NCBI RefSeq assembly: GCF_900102135.1
Contig: NZ_FMVJ01000005.1
Span: 274,736-338,735, forward strand
Direction: 5' to 3'
Source of the DNA: Microvirga guangxiensis
GTDB lineage: Bacteria; Pseudomonadota; Alphaproteobacteria; Rhizobiales; Beijerinckiaceae
DNA length: 64,000 bases
Below the pieces are notes generated by a model that saw nothing but the letters and a program-made list of their open reading frames with translations, was not told the DNA's origin and did not search any database. The position numbers and the translations under genes were made by a program. How positions within the stretch are numbered: the stretch's first letter is position 1; each line of letters begins with the position of its first letter. This document shows, piece after piece, positions 22,897 through 30,849 of the stretch.

Positions 22897-23778
22897 ATGT
22901 CTGCCTCGCAACTGCCCCGTGGTGTGTTGGCCCCTGTCGCGACGCCTTTCGACGCGCAGGGGAACATCGATGAACGGGCTTACATCGCGCAGCTCGAATG
23001 GATGGAGCAGCAGGGAGTCCACGGCGTTGTCGTGGGCGGTAGCACGGGGGAGGGCTATACCCTCTCAGAAGCAGAACTCGGCCGCCTGGTCGAACTGGCG
23101 ACACATACCCTGAAAGGGCGCCTGCCGGTTCTCGCCAGTATCATCGCCGACAGCACATGGGCCGCGGTCAGCAGAGCAAAACTTGTAACCGAGTTTCCCA
23201 TCCACGGTATACAGGTCGCTCCACCACACTACATCTTCCGGCCTTCGGATGACGGAATCATCGCCTTCTATGATGCCGTCGCGAAAGCGACGAAGCTCCC
23301 GCTCGTCATCTACAATGTGATTCCCTGGACCAATGTGACGCCGGCTCTAGCGCTCAGGATGATGGAGGCCGTGCCGCAGGTGCAGGCGGTCAAACAGAGC
23401 GACAAGGACTTCGGTGTCTATGTCGATCTCGTTCGCATGATCGGAGCGGAGCGCGTGTTCGCCGCCATCGATGGTGGACTCATGAGCTGCTATGACGTGG
23501 GCGCCATAGGCTCGATCGCTGCCATCGCCAGCGCCGCGCCGAAGGCAAGTGTGGCACTATGGAATGCGGTGCAGGCGGGAGACCGGGAGCAGGCAACTCT
23601 GCTTCATAAACAACTGCTGGATGTCTGGATGGCCGTATCGGCTCCCAACCTACCGGCCCAGGTCAAAACGGCTCAGTCGCTTCAGGGCGTGCCTGTCAGC
23701 TTCCCCCGTTCGCCGATGGCAGCATCCAGCGAAGCCCAGCAAGCCGCAATCGCGCAAGCTCTCTCGCCTTTCATCTGA
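22897..23778 (+). CDS. DapA-family (DHDPS/N-acetylneuraminate lyase) protein
   Basis: 293 residues from ATG 22897, which has CCGGAG six bases upstream. Class I aldolase barrel with Schiff-base Lys166 (AVKQSD) and catalytic Tyr139 (VIYNVIPW), plus GGSTGEGYTLSEAE near residue 50. Housekeeping dihydrodipicolinate synthase has the same core, but the catabolic context (IclR upstream, ABC and Tct transporters downstream) points to a keto-acid or sugar-acid lyase/dehydratase, for example of a 2-keto-3-deoxy acid. It is the third aldolase-type enzyme of the locus. Numbering counted from the chosen start. Confidence 0.82.
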   Translation: MSASQLPRGVLAPVATPFDAQGNIDERAYIAQLEWMEQQGVHGVVVGGSTGEGYTLSEAELGRLVELATHTLKGRLPVLASIIADSTWAAVSRAKLVTEFPIHGIQVAPPHYIFRPSDDGIIAFYDAVAKATKLPLVIYNVIPWTNVTPALALRMMEAVPQVQAVKQSDKDFGVYVDLVRMIGAERVFAAIDGGLMSCYDVGAIGSIAAIASAAPKASVALWNAVQAGDREQATLLHKQLLDVWMAVSAPNLPAQVKTAQSLQGVPVSFPRSPMAASSEAQQAAIAQALSPFI

Positions 23779-23893
23779 TTACAGCCCATCTCGAAGGGGT
23801 ATCCCAAAAGAGAACGGCATGCATGTTTTGCATGCCGGAGAAGGCGTTTGCGCGCTTTTATCCTGTCCCTAACAGGATAGTCTCACATCCATC

Positions 23894-23956
23894 TTCCGAA
23901 ACGGAATTGACATCTGAAATGCGGGATGCATTATTTTCGCGTTCCGCAATGCGGTC
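23894..23956 (+). promoter_or_regulatory. Promoter of the ABC transporter operon with IclR-like sites
   Basis: TTGACA (23907-23912), 16-base spacer, CATTAT (23929-23934). A dyad TTCCG-AAA-CGGAA (23894-23906) abuts the -35 box and TTCCG-CAATG-CGGTC (23942-23956) lies just after the -10. The sites bracket the promoter as at the kinase and Tct operons. Confidence 0.6.
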
Positions 23957-24008
23957 CGGAGTTCTCTATTCCGGGCTTAGCGGTCAGAAAATAGTAGGGA
24001 GGAAGATC

Positions 24009-24827
24009 GTGAACTGGTTCTCGAAACTGCGCGGCGTTACGCTCGCCACAACATTTGCAGTCGCTGCTGCGACAGCCGCCGCTGTGCCTGCCAAGGCTCA
24101 GACGTTGAATGAGATCACCGAGAAGGGGAAGATAACGATCGGCGTGCTGACCGGCATTCCGCCGTACGACACTGTCGACTCGAGCGGAAAGACCGCAGGC
24201 TTTCTGGTCGACCTGGCTAACGATGTGGGCAAGAACCTCGGCGTTAAAGTTGATATCGTGCCCGTGAATAATGCCTCCCGCGCCGCGGCGCTCGAATCCG
24301 GGCGCGTCGATATGCTGATCGCCCATATGACGGCGACCCCCGAGCGCGCCAAGACCTTCCTCATGACCAATCCCTACGGCGCCTATGAAATGCGCTTCGT
24401 GGCACGCAAGGACATGCCGCTGAAGAAGCTCGAAGATCTCGCCGGGAAGCGCGTCTCGGTTCCCAAGGGCAGCACCCAGGATGCGGCTGTCAGCGGCTTC
24501 GGCGTCAAAGGGCTCGAAGTTGTGCGCTTCGATGACGATGCTCTTGCGATGCAAGCGCTGATCTCCGGACAGGTCGATGCGACAGCCGCCGTAGCAGCCG
24601 TTGCCAATGACGTGTTCAAGAAGAGCAACCTGACGGATTTCGAAGTGAAGTCGGATGTTCCGATCTTCACGCTCTATTGGTCCATGGCCGTCCGCAAGAA
24701 CGCCACGGAACTGCACCGTTGGCTCAACAACTACATCTACTACAGCGAAGTCACCGGTTCTCTAGGCGCTCTGCACCAGAAATGGGTCGGCATTCCGATC
24801 CCGGGCGGCAAGCTCCCCACGTTCTGA
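24009..24827 (+). CDS. ABC transporter substrate-binding protein, polar amino acid type
   Basis: 272 residues from GTG 24009, chosen because AGGGAGG lies 7 bases upstream and the signal peptide (LRGVTLATTFAVAAATAAAVPAKAQ) begins at once; a longer frame back to 23823 would bury it. Family 3 solute-binding fold: ITEKGKITIGVLTGIPPYDTVD, VPVNNASRAAALESGRVDMLI, KRVSVPKGSTQDAAV. Periplasmic. First gene of the operon with two permeases and an ATPase. The family mostly binds amino acids, but members also bind other small acids, so the ligand may be tied to the neighbouring catabolic genes. Confidence 0.9.
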   Translation: MNWFSKLRGVTLATTFAVAAATAAAVPAKAQTLNEITEKGKITIGVLTGIPPYDTVDSSGKTAGFLVDLANDVGKNLGVKVDIVPVNNASRAAALESGRVDMLIAHMTATPERAKTFLMTNPYGAYEMRFVARKDMPLKKLEDLAGKRVSVPKGSTQDAAVSGFGVKGLEVVRFDDDALAMQALISGQVDATAAVAAVANDVFKKSNLTDFEVKSDVPIFTLYWSMAVRKNATELHRWLNNYIYYSEVTGSLGALHQKWVGIPIPGGKLPTF

Positions 24828-24834
24828 TCATTAC

Positions 24835-24860
24835 GCGTCACGGGAAACCTCCCGTGACGC
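24835..24860 (+). terminator. Intra-operon hairpin after the binding-protein gene
   Basis: Perfect 10-bp stem GCGTCACGGG / CCCGTGACGC with a 6-base loop, 8 bases after the stop and without a T run. Such structures after binding-protein genes often keep that transcript in excess over the permeases. Confidence 0.6.
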
Positions 24861-24937
24861 GCTGCCCTCCAGGGCATTCTCACGGTTGCCAACCGTTCTC
24901 TGTCCGGCGTTCCATACGACCAACGTGAGCCGATTGA

Positions 24938-25657
24938 ATGGCATATCAAATGAATTTTGCGCCCGTGATGGCGCTGGCGCCCCAACTTGCAGAAGGGGCG
25001 CTTAATACTTTGATCCTTTCGGGCCAGGCTATCGTCGCGGGGCTTGCAATCGGTGTCGTGGGAGCTGTCGGTCGTACGGAAGGACCGCGCTGGCTTGGCC
25101 GCGCCGTCGGCGTTTATGTCGAGCTGTTTCGCAACACCCCGCTGCTCGTGCAGCTCTTCCTCATCTTCTTCGGGCTGCCCTATATCGGCGTGCGGTTATC
25201 GGCCAATGCAGCGGCGATCATCGCCATCGCCCTGAACCTCGGCGCCTATTCCACGGAAATCCTGCGCGCCGGATTACAGGCTATTCCCAGGACACAGATT
25301 GAAGCCGGTCTCGCGCTCGGCATGTCGCGCCTACAGGTCGTACGCTACGTGGTGATCGTTCCTGCGCTGCGTATCATCTATCCTGCGCTCACAGGGCAGC
25401 TCACGCTGACATTGCTCGGCAGCTCCATTGCGTCTGCGATCTCCGCTACCGAACTCACCGCGGCAGGAGCGAGGATCGAGTCGACGACATTCCGCAGCCT
25501 TGAGACGTTCCTGTGCATTGCCGTGATCTATATCGCGATGACCTTCACGTTCAGGTTCATCTACTGGCTCATCGGGTTGTGGCTGTTCCGGCGCAAGGCG
25601 CCGCCGAAGCCGTCGCTCATTGCTGACGTCACCGAAGTTTCGAGGGCTGGCGCATGA
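24938..25657 (+). CDS. ABC transporter permease (HisM/GlnP type)
   Basis: 239 residues with five or so membrane helices. The EAA loop is visible as LQAIPRTQIEAGLALGMSRLQVVRYVVIVPALR. N-terminal LNTLILSGQAIVAGLAIG and ELFRNTPLLVQLFLIFFGLP are typical of polar amino acid permeases. Stop overlaps the next permease start by 4 bases. Confidence 0.92.
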   Translation: MAYQMNFAPVMALAPQLAEGALNTLILSGQAIVAGLAIGVVGAVGRTEGPRWLGRAVGVYVELFRNTPLLVQLFLIFFGLPYIGVRLSANAAAIIAIALNLGAYSTEILRAGLQAIPRTQIEAGLALGMSRLQVVRYVVIVPALRIIYPALTGQLTLTLLGSSIASAISATELTAAGARIESTTFRSLETFLCIAVIYIAMTFTFRFIYWLIGLWLFRRKAPPKPSLIADVTEVSRAGA

Positions 25658-26310
25658 TCAAGTCATTCGGTTGGGATAGCGTCGAGTTTCTGATCCGCGG
25701 GGCCGGATGGACTCTGCTCCTCTCGCTCATGACCTTCGTGATCGGTGGATTCTTTGCCCTGGTCTTCGCGTTGCTGAGGACTTTGGGGCCGAAGCCCGTG
25801 CGAGTTGTCATCGCCGGTTTCATTCAGCTCGTGCAGGCAACGCCGCTGCTCATCATCGTCTTTCTGACGTTCTACGGTCTGAGCTTTGTGGGACTTCACT
25901 TCCCGCCCATGATGGCGGCGGGTCTCTCCCTGGCGGTTTATACGACAGCCTTCCTGGCCGACATCTGGCGCGGTTGTATTGAAGCCATTCCGCGCCAGCA
26001 ATGGGAGGCGGCGGATGCTCTCGCCCTGACGCGGGCACAGCAGCTGCGCTACGTCATTCTTCCTCAGGCTTTCAAGATCTCCCTTGGCCCGACCGTTGGC
26101 TTCATGGTGCAGATCGTCAAGAACACATCAGTCGTGGCGCTGATCGGTTTCGTCGAGCTCACCCGCGCTGGGCAATTGCTCAACAACATGACGTTCCAGC
26201 CTTTCCATGTATTCCTGACAGTTGCCGCGATCTATTTCGCCATCTGTTATCCGTTGTCCTTCCTAAGCGAGCGTTTGAAGGGGATCCGCAATGTCCGCCC
26301 TGCACATTAA
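25654..26310 (+). CDS. ABC transporter permease (HisM/GlnP type)
   Basis: 218 residues, second half of the membrane channel. FIQLVQATPLLIIVFLTFYG and the EAA loop IEAIPRQQWEAADALALTRAQQLRYVILPQAFK. Its end overlaps the ATPase gene by 20 bases, so expression is tightly coupled. Confidence 0.92.
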   Translation: MIKSFGWDSVEFLIRGAGWTLLLSLMTFVIGGFFALVFALLRTLGPKPVRVVIAGFIQLVQATPLLIIVFLTFYGLSFVGLHFPPMMAAGLSLAVYTTAFLADIWRGCIEAIPRQQWEAADALALTRAQQLRYVILPQAFKISLGPTVGFMVQIVKNTSVVALIGFVELTRAGQLLNNMTFQPFHVFLTVAAIYFAICYPLSFLSERLKGIRNVRPAH

Positions 26311-27022
26311 TGAGATCAAGAAATATTTCGGCTCGCTCCTGGTCCTCGACGGCGTGTCCCTTGATATCGCGCAGAGCGAGGTGGTGGCGGTTATCGGGCG
26401 CAGCGGATCCGGCAAGAGCACGATGCTTCGTTGCATCAACGGCTTGGAGAAGATTCAGTCAGGCTCGATCGAGGTGGCAGGGCACCGCATCGGTCCTCAG
26501 GGTGGCGACCTGCGCAGCCTTCGCAAGGAAGTCGGCATGGTCTTCCAGAGCTACAATCTCTTCCCGCACCTCACTGTGCTGGAGAATGTTACGCTCGCGC
26601 CGAAGGTTGTGAAAGGCGTCGACCGCGAGGAGGCTGAGGAGATTGCACACGAGGTGCTGCGTCGCGTCGGTCTGGCCGAGAAGAGCGGGGCATATGCCGA
26701 TGAGCTCTCGGGCGGACAGCAGCAGCGCGTTGCCATAGCCCGGTCGCTTGCCATGCAGCCGAAGGTTATGCTCTTCGATGAGGTGACATCCGCTCTCGAC
26801 CCCGAACTGACAGGCGAGGTTCTGAAGACGATGGAAGAACTCGCCGATGCCGGCATGACGATGGTGCTGGTGACGCACGAAATGGGTTTCGCACGGCAGG
26901 TCGCGGACCGTACCGTCTTCATGCACAAAGGTAAGATCTGGGAGCAGGGCGCCTCGGAGGATGTGTTCGCAAATCCGCAAACCCCCGAGCTGCGAAACTT
27001 TATCGCTCCCAATCTGAAGTAA
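26291..27022 (+). CDS. ABC transporter ATP-binding protein (GlnQ/HisP type)
   Basis: 243 residues. Walker A GRSGSGKSTML, Q-loop [16 protein letters not shown], signature [17 protein letters not shown], Walker B VMLFDEVTSALDPE and switch His [14 protein letters not shown]. Completes the SBP-permease-permease-ATPase operon. Cytoplasmic face of the inner membrane. Confidence 0.95.
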   Translation: MSALHINEIKKYFGSLLVLDGVSLDIAQSEVVAVIGRSGSGKSTMLRCINGLEKIQSGSIEVAGHRIGPQGGDLRSLRKEVGMVFQSYNLFPHLTVLENVTLAPKVVKGVDREEAEEIAHEVLRRVGLAEKSGAYADELSGGQQQRVAIARSLAMQPKVMLFDEVTSALDPELTGEVLKTMEELADAGMTMVLVTHEMGFARQVADRTVFMHKGKIWEQGASEDVFANPQTPELRNFIAPNLK

Positions 27023-27058
27023 TCTCATCCGAAAGTCATGGCTGAGTTGCTGCTGGGG

Positions 27059-27122
27059 ATTACGTTGCGGAATTGACAAGGTCGCTCCGGAGCGATTTAC
27101 TTCCTTGGTCCGAAATACGGAA
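27059..27122 (+). promoter_or_regulatory. Promoter of the Tct operon with IclR-like sites
   Basis: TTGACA (27073-27078) with a -10-like TTTACT (27096-27101). Just downstream, GTCCG-AAATA-CGGAA (27108-27122) is, on the other strand, 14 of 15 bases identical to the TTCCG-TATTT-CGGAA dyad before the kinase operon. CGGAATTGACA at 27068-27078 also repeats the sequence at 23902-23912. Confidence 0.65.
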
Positions 27123-27258
27123 CGGCGATCCGAAAAGAAGGCGCTGACGTGTCGTTGGACGGCCAGCGCTATGAACGTGCGCATCGGGCCAACAGAAACA
27201 ACTCAAGAGGTCGCTTCCACCAGAGGTGGCAATGCGAACGATGTCACTGGAGGATCCC

Positions 27259-28221
27259 ATGAAGCTTACCCGCCGCCTTGTTCTTGCCGCGGCTGCGGTG
27301 CTTGCCGTAAGCACCCCCGCACTGGCGCAATATCCCGAGCGTCCCATCACGCTGATTGTGCCCTGGGCTGCAGGCGGCGGCACGGACGCTACCGCCCGTA
27401 CCGTTGCGACGCTTCTCGAGCAGGAGCTCGGAAAGCCGGTCAACGTCGTCAATCGGACAGGCGGGGGCGGCATTGTGGGCCATACTGAGATCGCCAATGC
27501 AAAGCCGGACGGCTACACTCTCGGCGTCATCACCACGGAGCTTTCCCTTTATCATTGGCTCGGGACTTCGCCGCTCGATTACAAGAACTACACGCCGATT
27601 GCCCTTTACAACACGGATGCTCAGAGCATCAACGTGCGTCCCGATGGGGCCAAGGATCTGAAGGAGCTGCTTGCTAAGGCCAAGGAAAAGCCCGGCTCTC
27701 TGAAGGCCTCGGGCGCCAATCGCGGCGGCGCGCCCCATCTGGCGATGGCGGGTCTTCTGAATGCATCGCAAATGCCCGTCGACACTATTCCATGGGTCCC
27801 GACGGACGGCATTACGCCGGCGCTCCAGCTTCTCACGTCAAATGCGATTGCAGTCGTCGGAACGACGCTTCCTGAGGTGCAGTCGATGGTTGATGCGGGA
27901 GAGGTGAAGACTCTTGCGATCATGCGCGCTGAGCGTGATCCGACATTCCCGAATGTGCCCACCGTCAAGGAAGCTGCCGGGGTTGACTGGTACCTGTCAT
28001 CCTGGCGCGGCATCGCAGGCCCGAAGGATCTGCCGGCCGATGTTGCCAAGCGCCTGTCGGAGGCTATGGCCAAAGTCGTCGAAAAACCGGAATTCAAGTC
28101 CTTCATGTCCGCCCGAAAGTTCGGCATGGATTACGCAGACGCGCAGAAGTTCGCGACATTCCTTGCTGATGCCGACGAGCGTTTTGGAACTGCCATCAAG
28201 GCTGCCGGTCTCGCGAAATAA
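27259..28221 (+). CDS. Tripartite tricarboxylate transporter substrate-binding protein (TctC/Bug family)
   Basis: 320 residues from ATG 27259, with GGAGG five bases upstream. Signal peptide MKLTRRLVLAAAAVLAVSTP ending ALAQ. Bug-family features: YPERPITLIVPWAAGGGTDATART, VVNRTGGGGIVGHTEIANAKPDGYTLG. Periplasmic; binds carboxylates or similar compounds for the TctAB membrane pair that follows. Alternative upstream starts at 27226-27240 lack a ribosome binding site. Confidence 0.92.
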   Translation: MKLTRRLVLAAAAVLAVSTPALAQYPERPITLIVPWAAGGGTDATARTVATLLEQELGKPVNVVNRTGGGGIVGHTEIANAKPDGYTLGVITTELSLYHWLGTSPLDYKNYTPIALYNTDAQSINVRPDGAKDLKELLAKAKEKPGSLKASGANRGGAPHLAMAGLLNASQMPVDTIPWVPTDGITPALQLLTSNAIAVVGTTLPEVQSMVDAGEVKTLAIMRAERDPTFPNVPTVKEAAGVDWYLSSWRGIAGPKDLPADVAKRLSEAMAKVVEKPEFKSFMSARKFGMDYADAQKFATFLADADERFGTAIKAAGLAK

Positions 28222-28244
28222 AAGGCAGGCGGAAGCTATCTGAT

Positions 28245-28742
28245 ATGAGAAAAGCTCCGTTCTTGACAGGTGCGATCCTGTCTCTCCTGGGCGTGGGCGT
28301 CATCGCGGAAGCGATGCGCCTTCCCGCCATTCCCGGCCAGACCTATGGGCCGGGTTTTTTCCCAGCCGTGATCGGCATCGGACTGCTTGTTTTCGGTGCG
28401 ATCTATGCCATGAGCGCGAGGCATCCGGCGCAACCCGTCATCCAGCTGGAAGGCGAGGGGATTGCGCCAGATGAGATGGAGGAGACCGCTCCGGAGCGCC
28501 CGTTCTATGGAGCGCTCGCGTCTCTCGTCATCGGGCTCGTTGCAACGATCGCTCTCTGGGAGAGTGTCGGCTTTGTCCTCCTGATGTCGATCGTTCTGAC
28601 GATCTTCATGATCCTGCTGGGTGTTCGGTTCTGGAACGCCGCACTTGTCGCGGTTGGGTGCACCATCATGGTCTATGCGATCTTCATCAAAATTCTGATG
28701 GTTCCTCTTCCCGCCGGTTTACTTGCTCCTTTGGGTCTGTGA
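28245..28742 (+). CDS. Tripartite tricarboxylate transporter small membrane protein (TctB)
   Basis: 165 residues with four hydrophobic helices in two pairs and an acidic loop between (EGEGIAPDEMEETAPERP), the normal TctB layout. Lies between TctC and TctA with 23- and 7-base gaps. Confidence 0.88.
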   Translation: MRKAPFLTGAILSLLGVGVIAEAMRLPAIPGQTYGPGFFPAVIGIGLLVFGAIYAMSARHPAQPVIQLEGEGIAPDEMEETAPERPFYGALASLVIGLVATIALWESVGFVLLMSIVLTIFMILLGVRFWNAALVAVGCTIMVYAIFIKILMVPLPAGLLAPLGL

Positions 28743-28749
28743 GACAAAC

Positions 28750-30267
28750 ATGGAAACGCTCGTCGAGGCCATCAAGCTCATTGCGGATCCGCAGGTCATC
28801 ATCACCGTCCTGCTGGCTTCCATCTTCGGCCTCTTTGTCGGCGCCATCCCCGGCCTGACAGCCACGATGGCGACAGCGCTTCTCGTGCCGCTGACGTTCT
28901 TCATGGATCCTTTGTCCGCGATTGCCGCCATCGTCGCATGTACGGCCATGGCGATTACCGCAGGTGATATTCCAGGCTGTCTGCTGCGTATTCCCGGCAC
29001 GCCTGCGTCAGCAGCCTATACGGACGAGACATTCATGATGACGAAGAGGGGGCTTGGCGCGCAGGCGCTGGGTTCGAGCCTCGTCTCTTCGGTGATCGGC
29101 GGCCTTTTCGGCGCCATCGTTCTGATGTTCGCGGCGCCATCGCTCGCGCGTGTCGCAATGAACTTCTCGAGCTTCGAATACTTCTGGCTGGCCTGCATTG
29201 GCTTGTCCTGCGCGGCGCTTGTCAGTTCGACCGGCTTCGTCGCCGGATTGCTGTCCCTGTTCATTGGTCTTTTGATCGCGACAGTAGGCATGGATGTGAT
29301 CAGCGGTTCGCCGCGTTTCACATTCGGATCCGTTCAGCTCATGGGCGGCGTGAGCTTCGTCCCCATCATGATCGGCATGTTCGCCATCTCGGAGCTACTC
29401 AATAGCCTGTTGAACGGAACAGCCCGGCAACGTTTTGCAAAGCCTCAGAAGATCACCGGAATCTTTCACGGCATCCTTCCTCTCATCTTTAAGTATCGCA
29501 AGAATGTGGCTCGCGGGTCGATTATCGGAACCCTGATCGGCGTCCTGCCGGGCGCAGGCGGCGATATCGCGGCCTGGATCACCTACGCGACCGCTCGGCG
29601 CTTCTCCAAGGAACCCCAGAAATTCGGCACAGGACATCCGGAAGGTGTCATTGAGGCTGGCGCTGCGAACAATGGAGGCTTGAGCGGTGCGTGGGTTCCG
29701 GCGCTTGTGTTCGGTGTGCCCGGAGACGCCGTCACAGCCATCGCTGTCGGCGTTCTGTTCATGAAGGGCGTCAATCCGGGTCCGCGTTTGTTCGAGACCC
29801 AAGGAGCCATGCTCTATGCCGTTTTCCTGATCTTTCTTATCGCCAATATCGCGCTGCTGCCATTCGGGTGGCTCGCGATCCGCGCAGCCAGCAAGATCCT
29901 CAGCGTTCCGCGCCCGCAGCTGATGGCCGTAATCCTCATCTTTTGCGTTGTCGGGTCATTTGCCATCAACAATACGGTCTTCGATATCGGCGTGATGCTG
30001 GTGTCTGGGGTGCTCGCGTTTGTCCTGTCGGGGGCGGGGATTCCCATTGCTCCCATCATCCTGGGCATCGTTCTGGGGCCGCTGCTGGAGCAGAACTTCC
30101 TGACCTCCATGACCATCGCGGATGGCAGCCTGCTCGCGTTCTTTGAGCGCCCGGTCGCCGGAACCTTGGGTGTCTTCGTCCTGCTGTTGTGGAGCATTCC
30201 GCTCGTGAGCGCGATCATGCGAGGCATCCGGCATATGTCGCAGGCTCGTGCTATGAAGCTGACCTGA
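28750..30267 (+). CDS. Tripartite tricarboxylate transporter large permease (TctA)
   Basis: 505 residues from ATG 28750, about 12 membrane helices. TctA signatures: GLFVGAIPGLTATMATALLVPLTF split by a short turn, GDIPGCLLRIPGTPASAAYT, and GVLPGAGGDIAAWITYATARRFSK with GHPEGVIEAGAANNGGLSGAWVPALVFGVPGDAVTAI. Cation-symport channel of the Tct system. Last gene of the operon; a hairpin (30274-30301) follows. Confidence 0.94.
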   Translation: METLVEAIKLIADPQVIITVLLASIFGLFVGAIPGLTATMATALLVPLTFFMDPLSAIAAIVACTAMAITAGDIPGCLLRIPGTPASAAYTDETFMMTKRGLGAQALGSSLVSSVIGGLFGAIVLMFAAPSLARVAMNFSSFEYFWLACIGLSCAALVSSTGFVAGLLSLFIGLLIATVGMDVISGSPRFTFGSVQLMGGVSFVPIMIGMFAISELLNSLLNGTARQRFAKPQKITGIFHGILPLIFKYRKNVARGSIIGTLIGVLPGAGGDIAAWITYATARRFSKEPQKFGTGHPEGVIEAGAANNGGLSGAWVPALVFGVPGDAVTAIAVGVLFMKGVNPGPRLFETQGAMLYAVFLIFLIANIALLPFGWLAIRAASKILSVPRPQLMAVILIFCVVGSFAINNTVFDIGVMLVSGVLAFVLSGAGIPIAPIILGIVLGPLLEQNFLTSMTIADGSLLAFFERPVAGTLGVFVLLLWSIPLVSAIMRGIRHMSQARAMKLT

Positions 30268-30273
30268 CAGGCT

Positions 30274-30301
30274 GCCGATGAACCGGCATGGGGTCATCGG
30301 C
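30274..30301 (+). terminator. Hairpin after tctA-like gene
   Basis: GCCGATGA (30274-30281) pairs with TCATCGGC (30294-30301); no T run. Probable end of the Tct operon transcript. Confidence 0.45.
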
Positions 30302-30440
30302 TGTCATTACGGATAGCTGTGGCCGTTATTGATGGGCCGTCGATCCCTCTTTCTATTGAATATTGAGGTAGCAGGTGGCAGGATAGGATTATTGGTACGG
30401 CGTACACTCAGAGCATGCCTTTTACGGAAAGGACGATCTG

Positions 30441-30752
30441 ATGTTTATTGCTCCGCCGGTTCTTTCCTTGTTGAGCCTGCTCTCGGTCCCTGTCGCCGAC
30501 CGGCTCCCGAATTTCAATACAGCTCAGATTTGTGAAGCTTCCATCAAGGCTATGGGAAGCTCGCAGGCTCAGACCGTGCAGCAATGCATAACAGACGAAA
30601 ACGGCGCCAAGTCGGAGATCGAAGCCAATTGGGCGCAATTCTCGTCCTCGCTTCGAGAACGGTGCATTGCGGAGACACAGGTCGGTGGTGGGCCGAGTTA
30701 CGTGGACGTGCTCGAATGTCTTCGCCTCGGCGCTCGTGAAAAACCGATGTAG
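30441..30752 (+). CDS. Small exported hypothetical protein
   Basis: 103 residues. Hydrophobic N-terminus (MFIAPPVLSLLSLLSVPVA) suggests export. The mature part has four Cys (ICEAS, QQCITDE, ERCIAET, ECLRLG), spaced for two disulfides, and a helical pattern; similar small proteins with the motif NFNTAQICEASIKA occur in Hyphomicrobiales but have no assigned function. Start ATG follows AAAGGA. Monocistronic, between the Tct operon and a minus-strand gene. Confidence 0.7.
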   Translation: MFIAPPVLSLLSLLSVPVADRLPNFNTAQICEASIKAMGSSQAQTVQQCITDENGAKSEIEANWAQFSSSLRERCIAETQVGGGPSYVDVLECLRLGAREKPM

Positions 30753-30849
30753 AACGGGGGTTAGCCATGTGCCTGGAGCCCGGAAGGCTTAGTCCGGGAG
30801 AGTAGGGATCAGGCGCTCTAGGGCCGAGGAAACCTGCCCGTTTCAGGCG

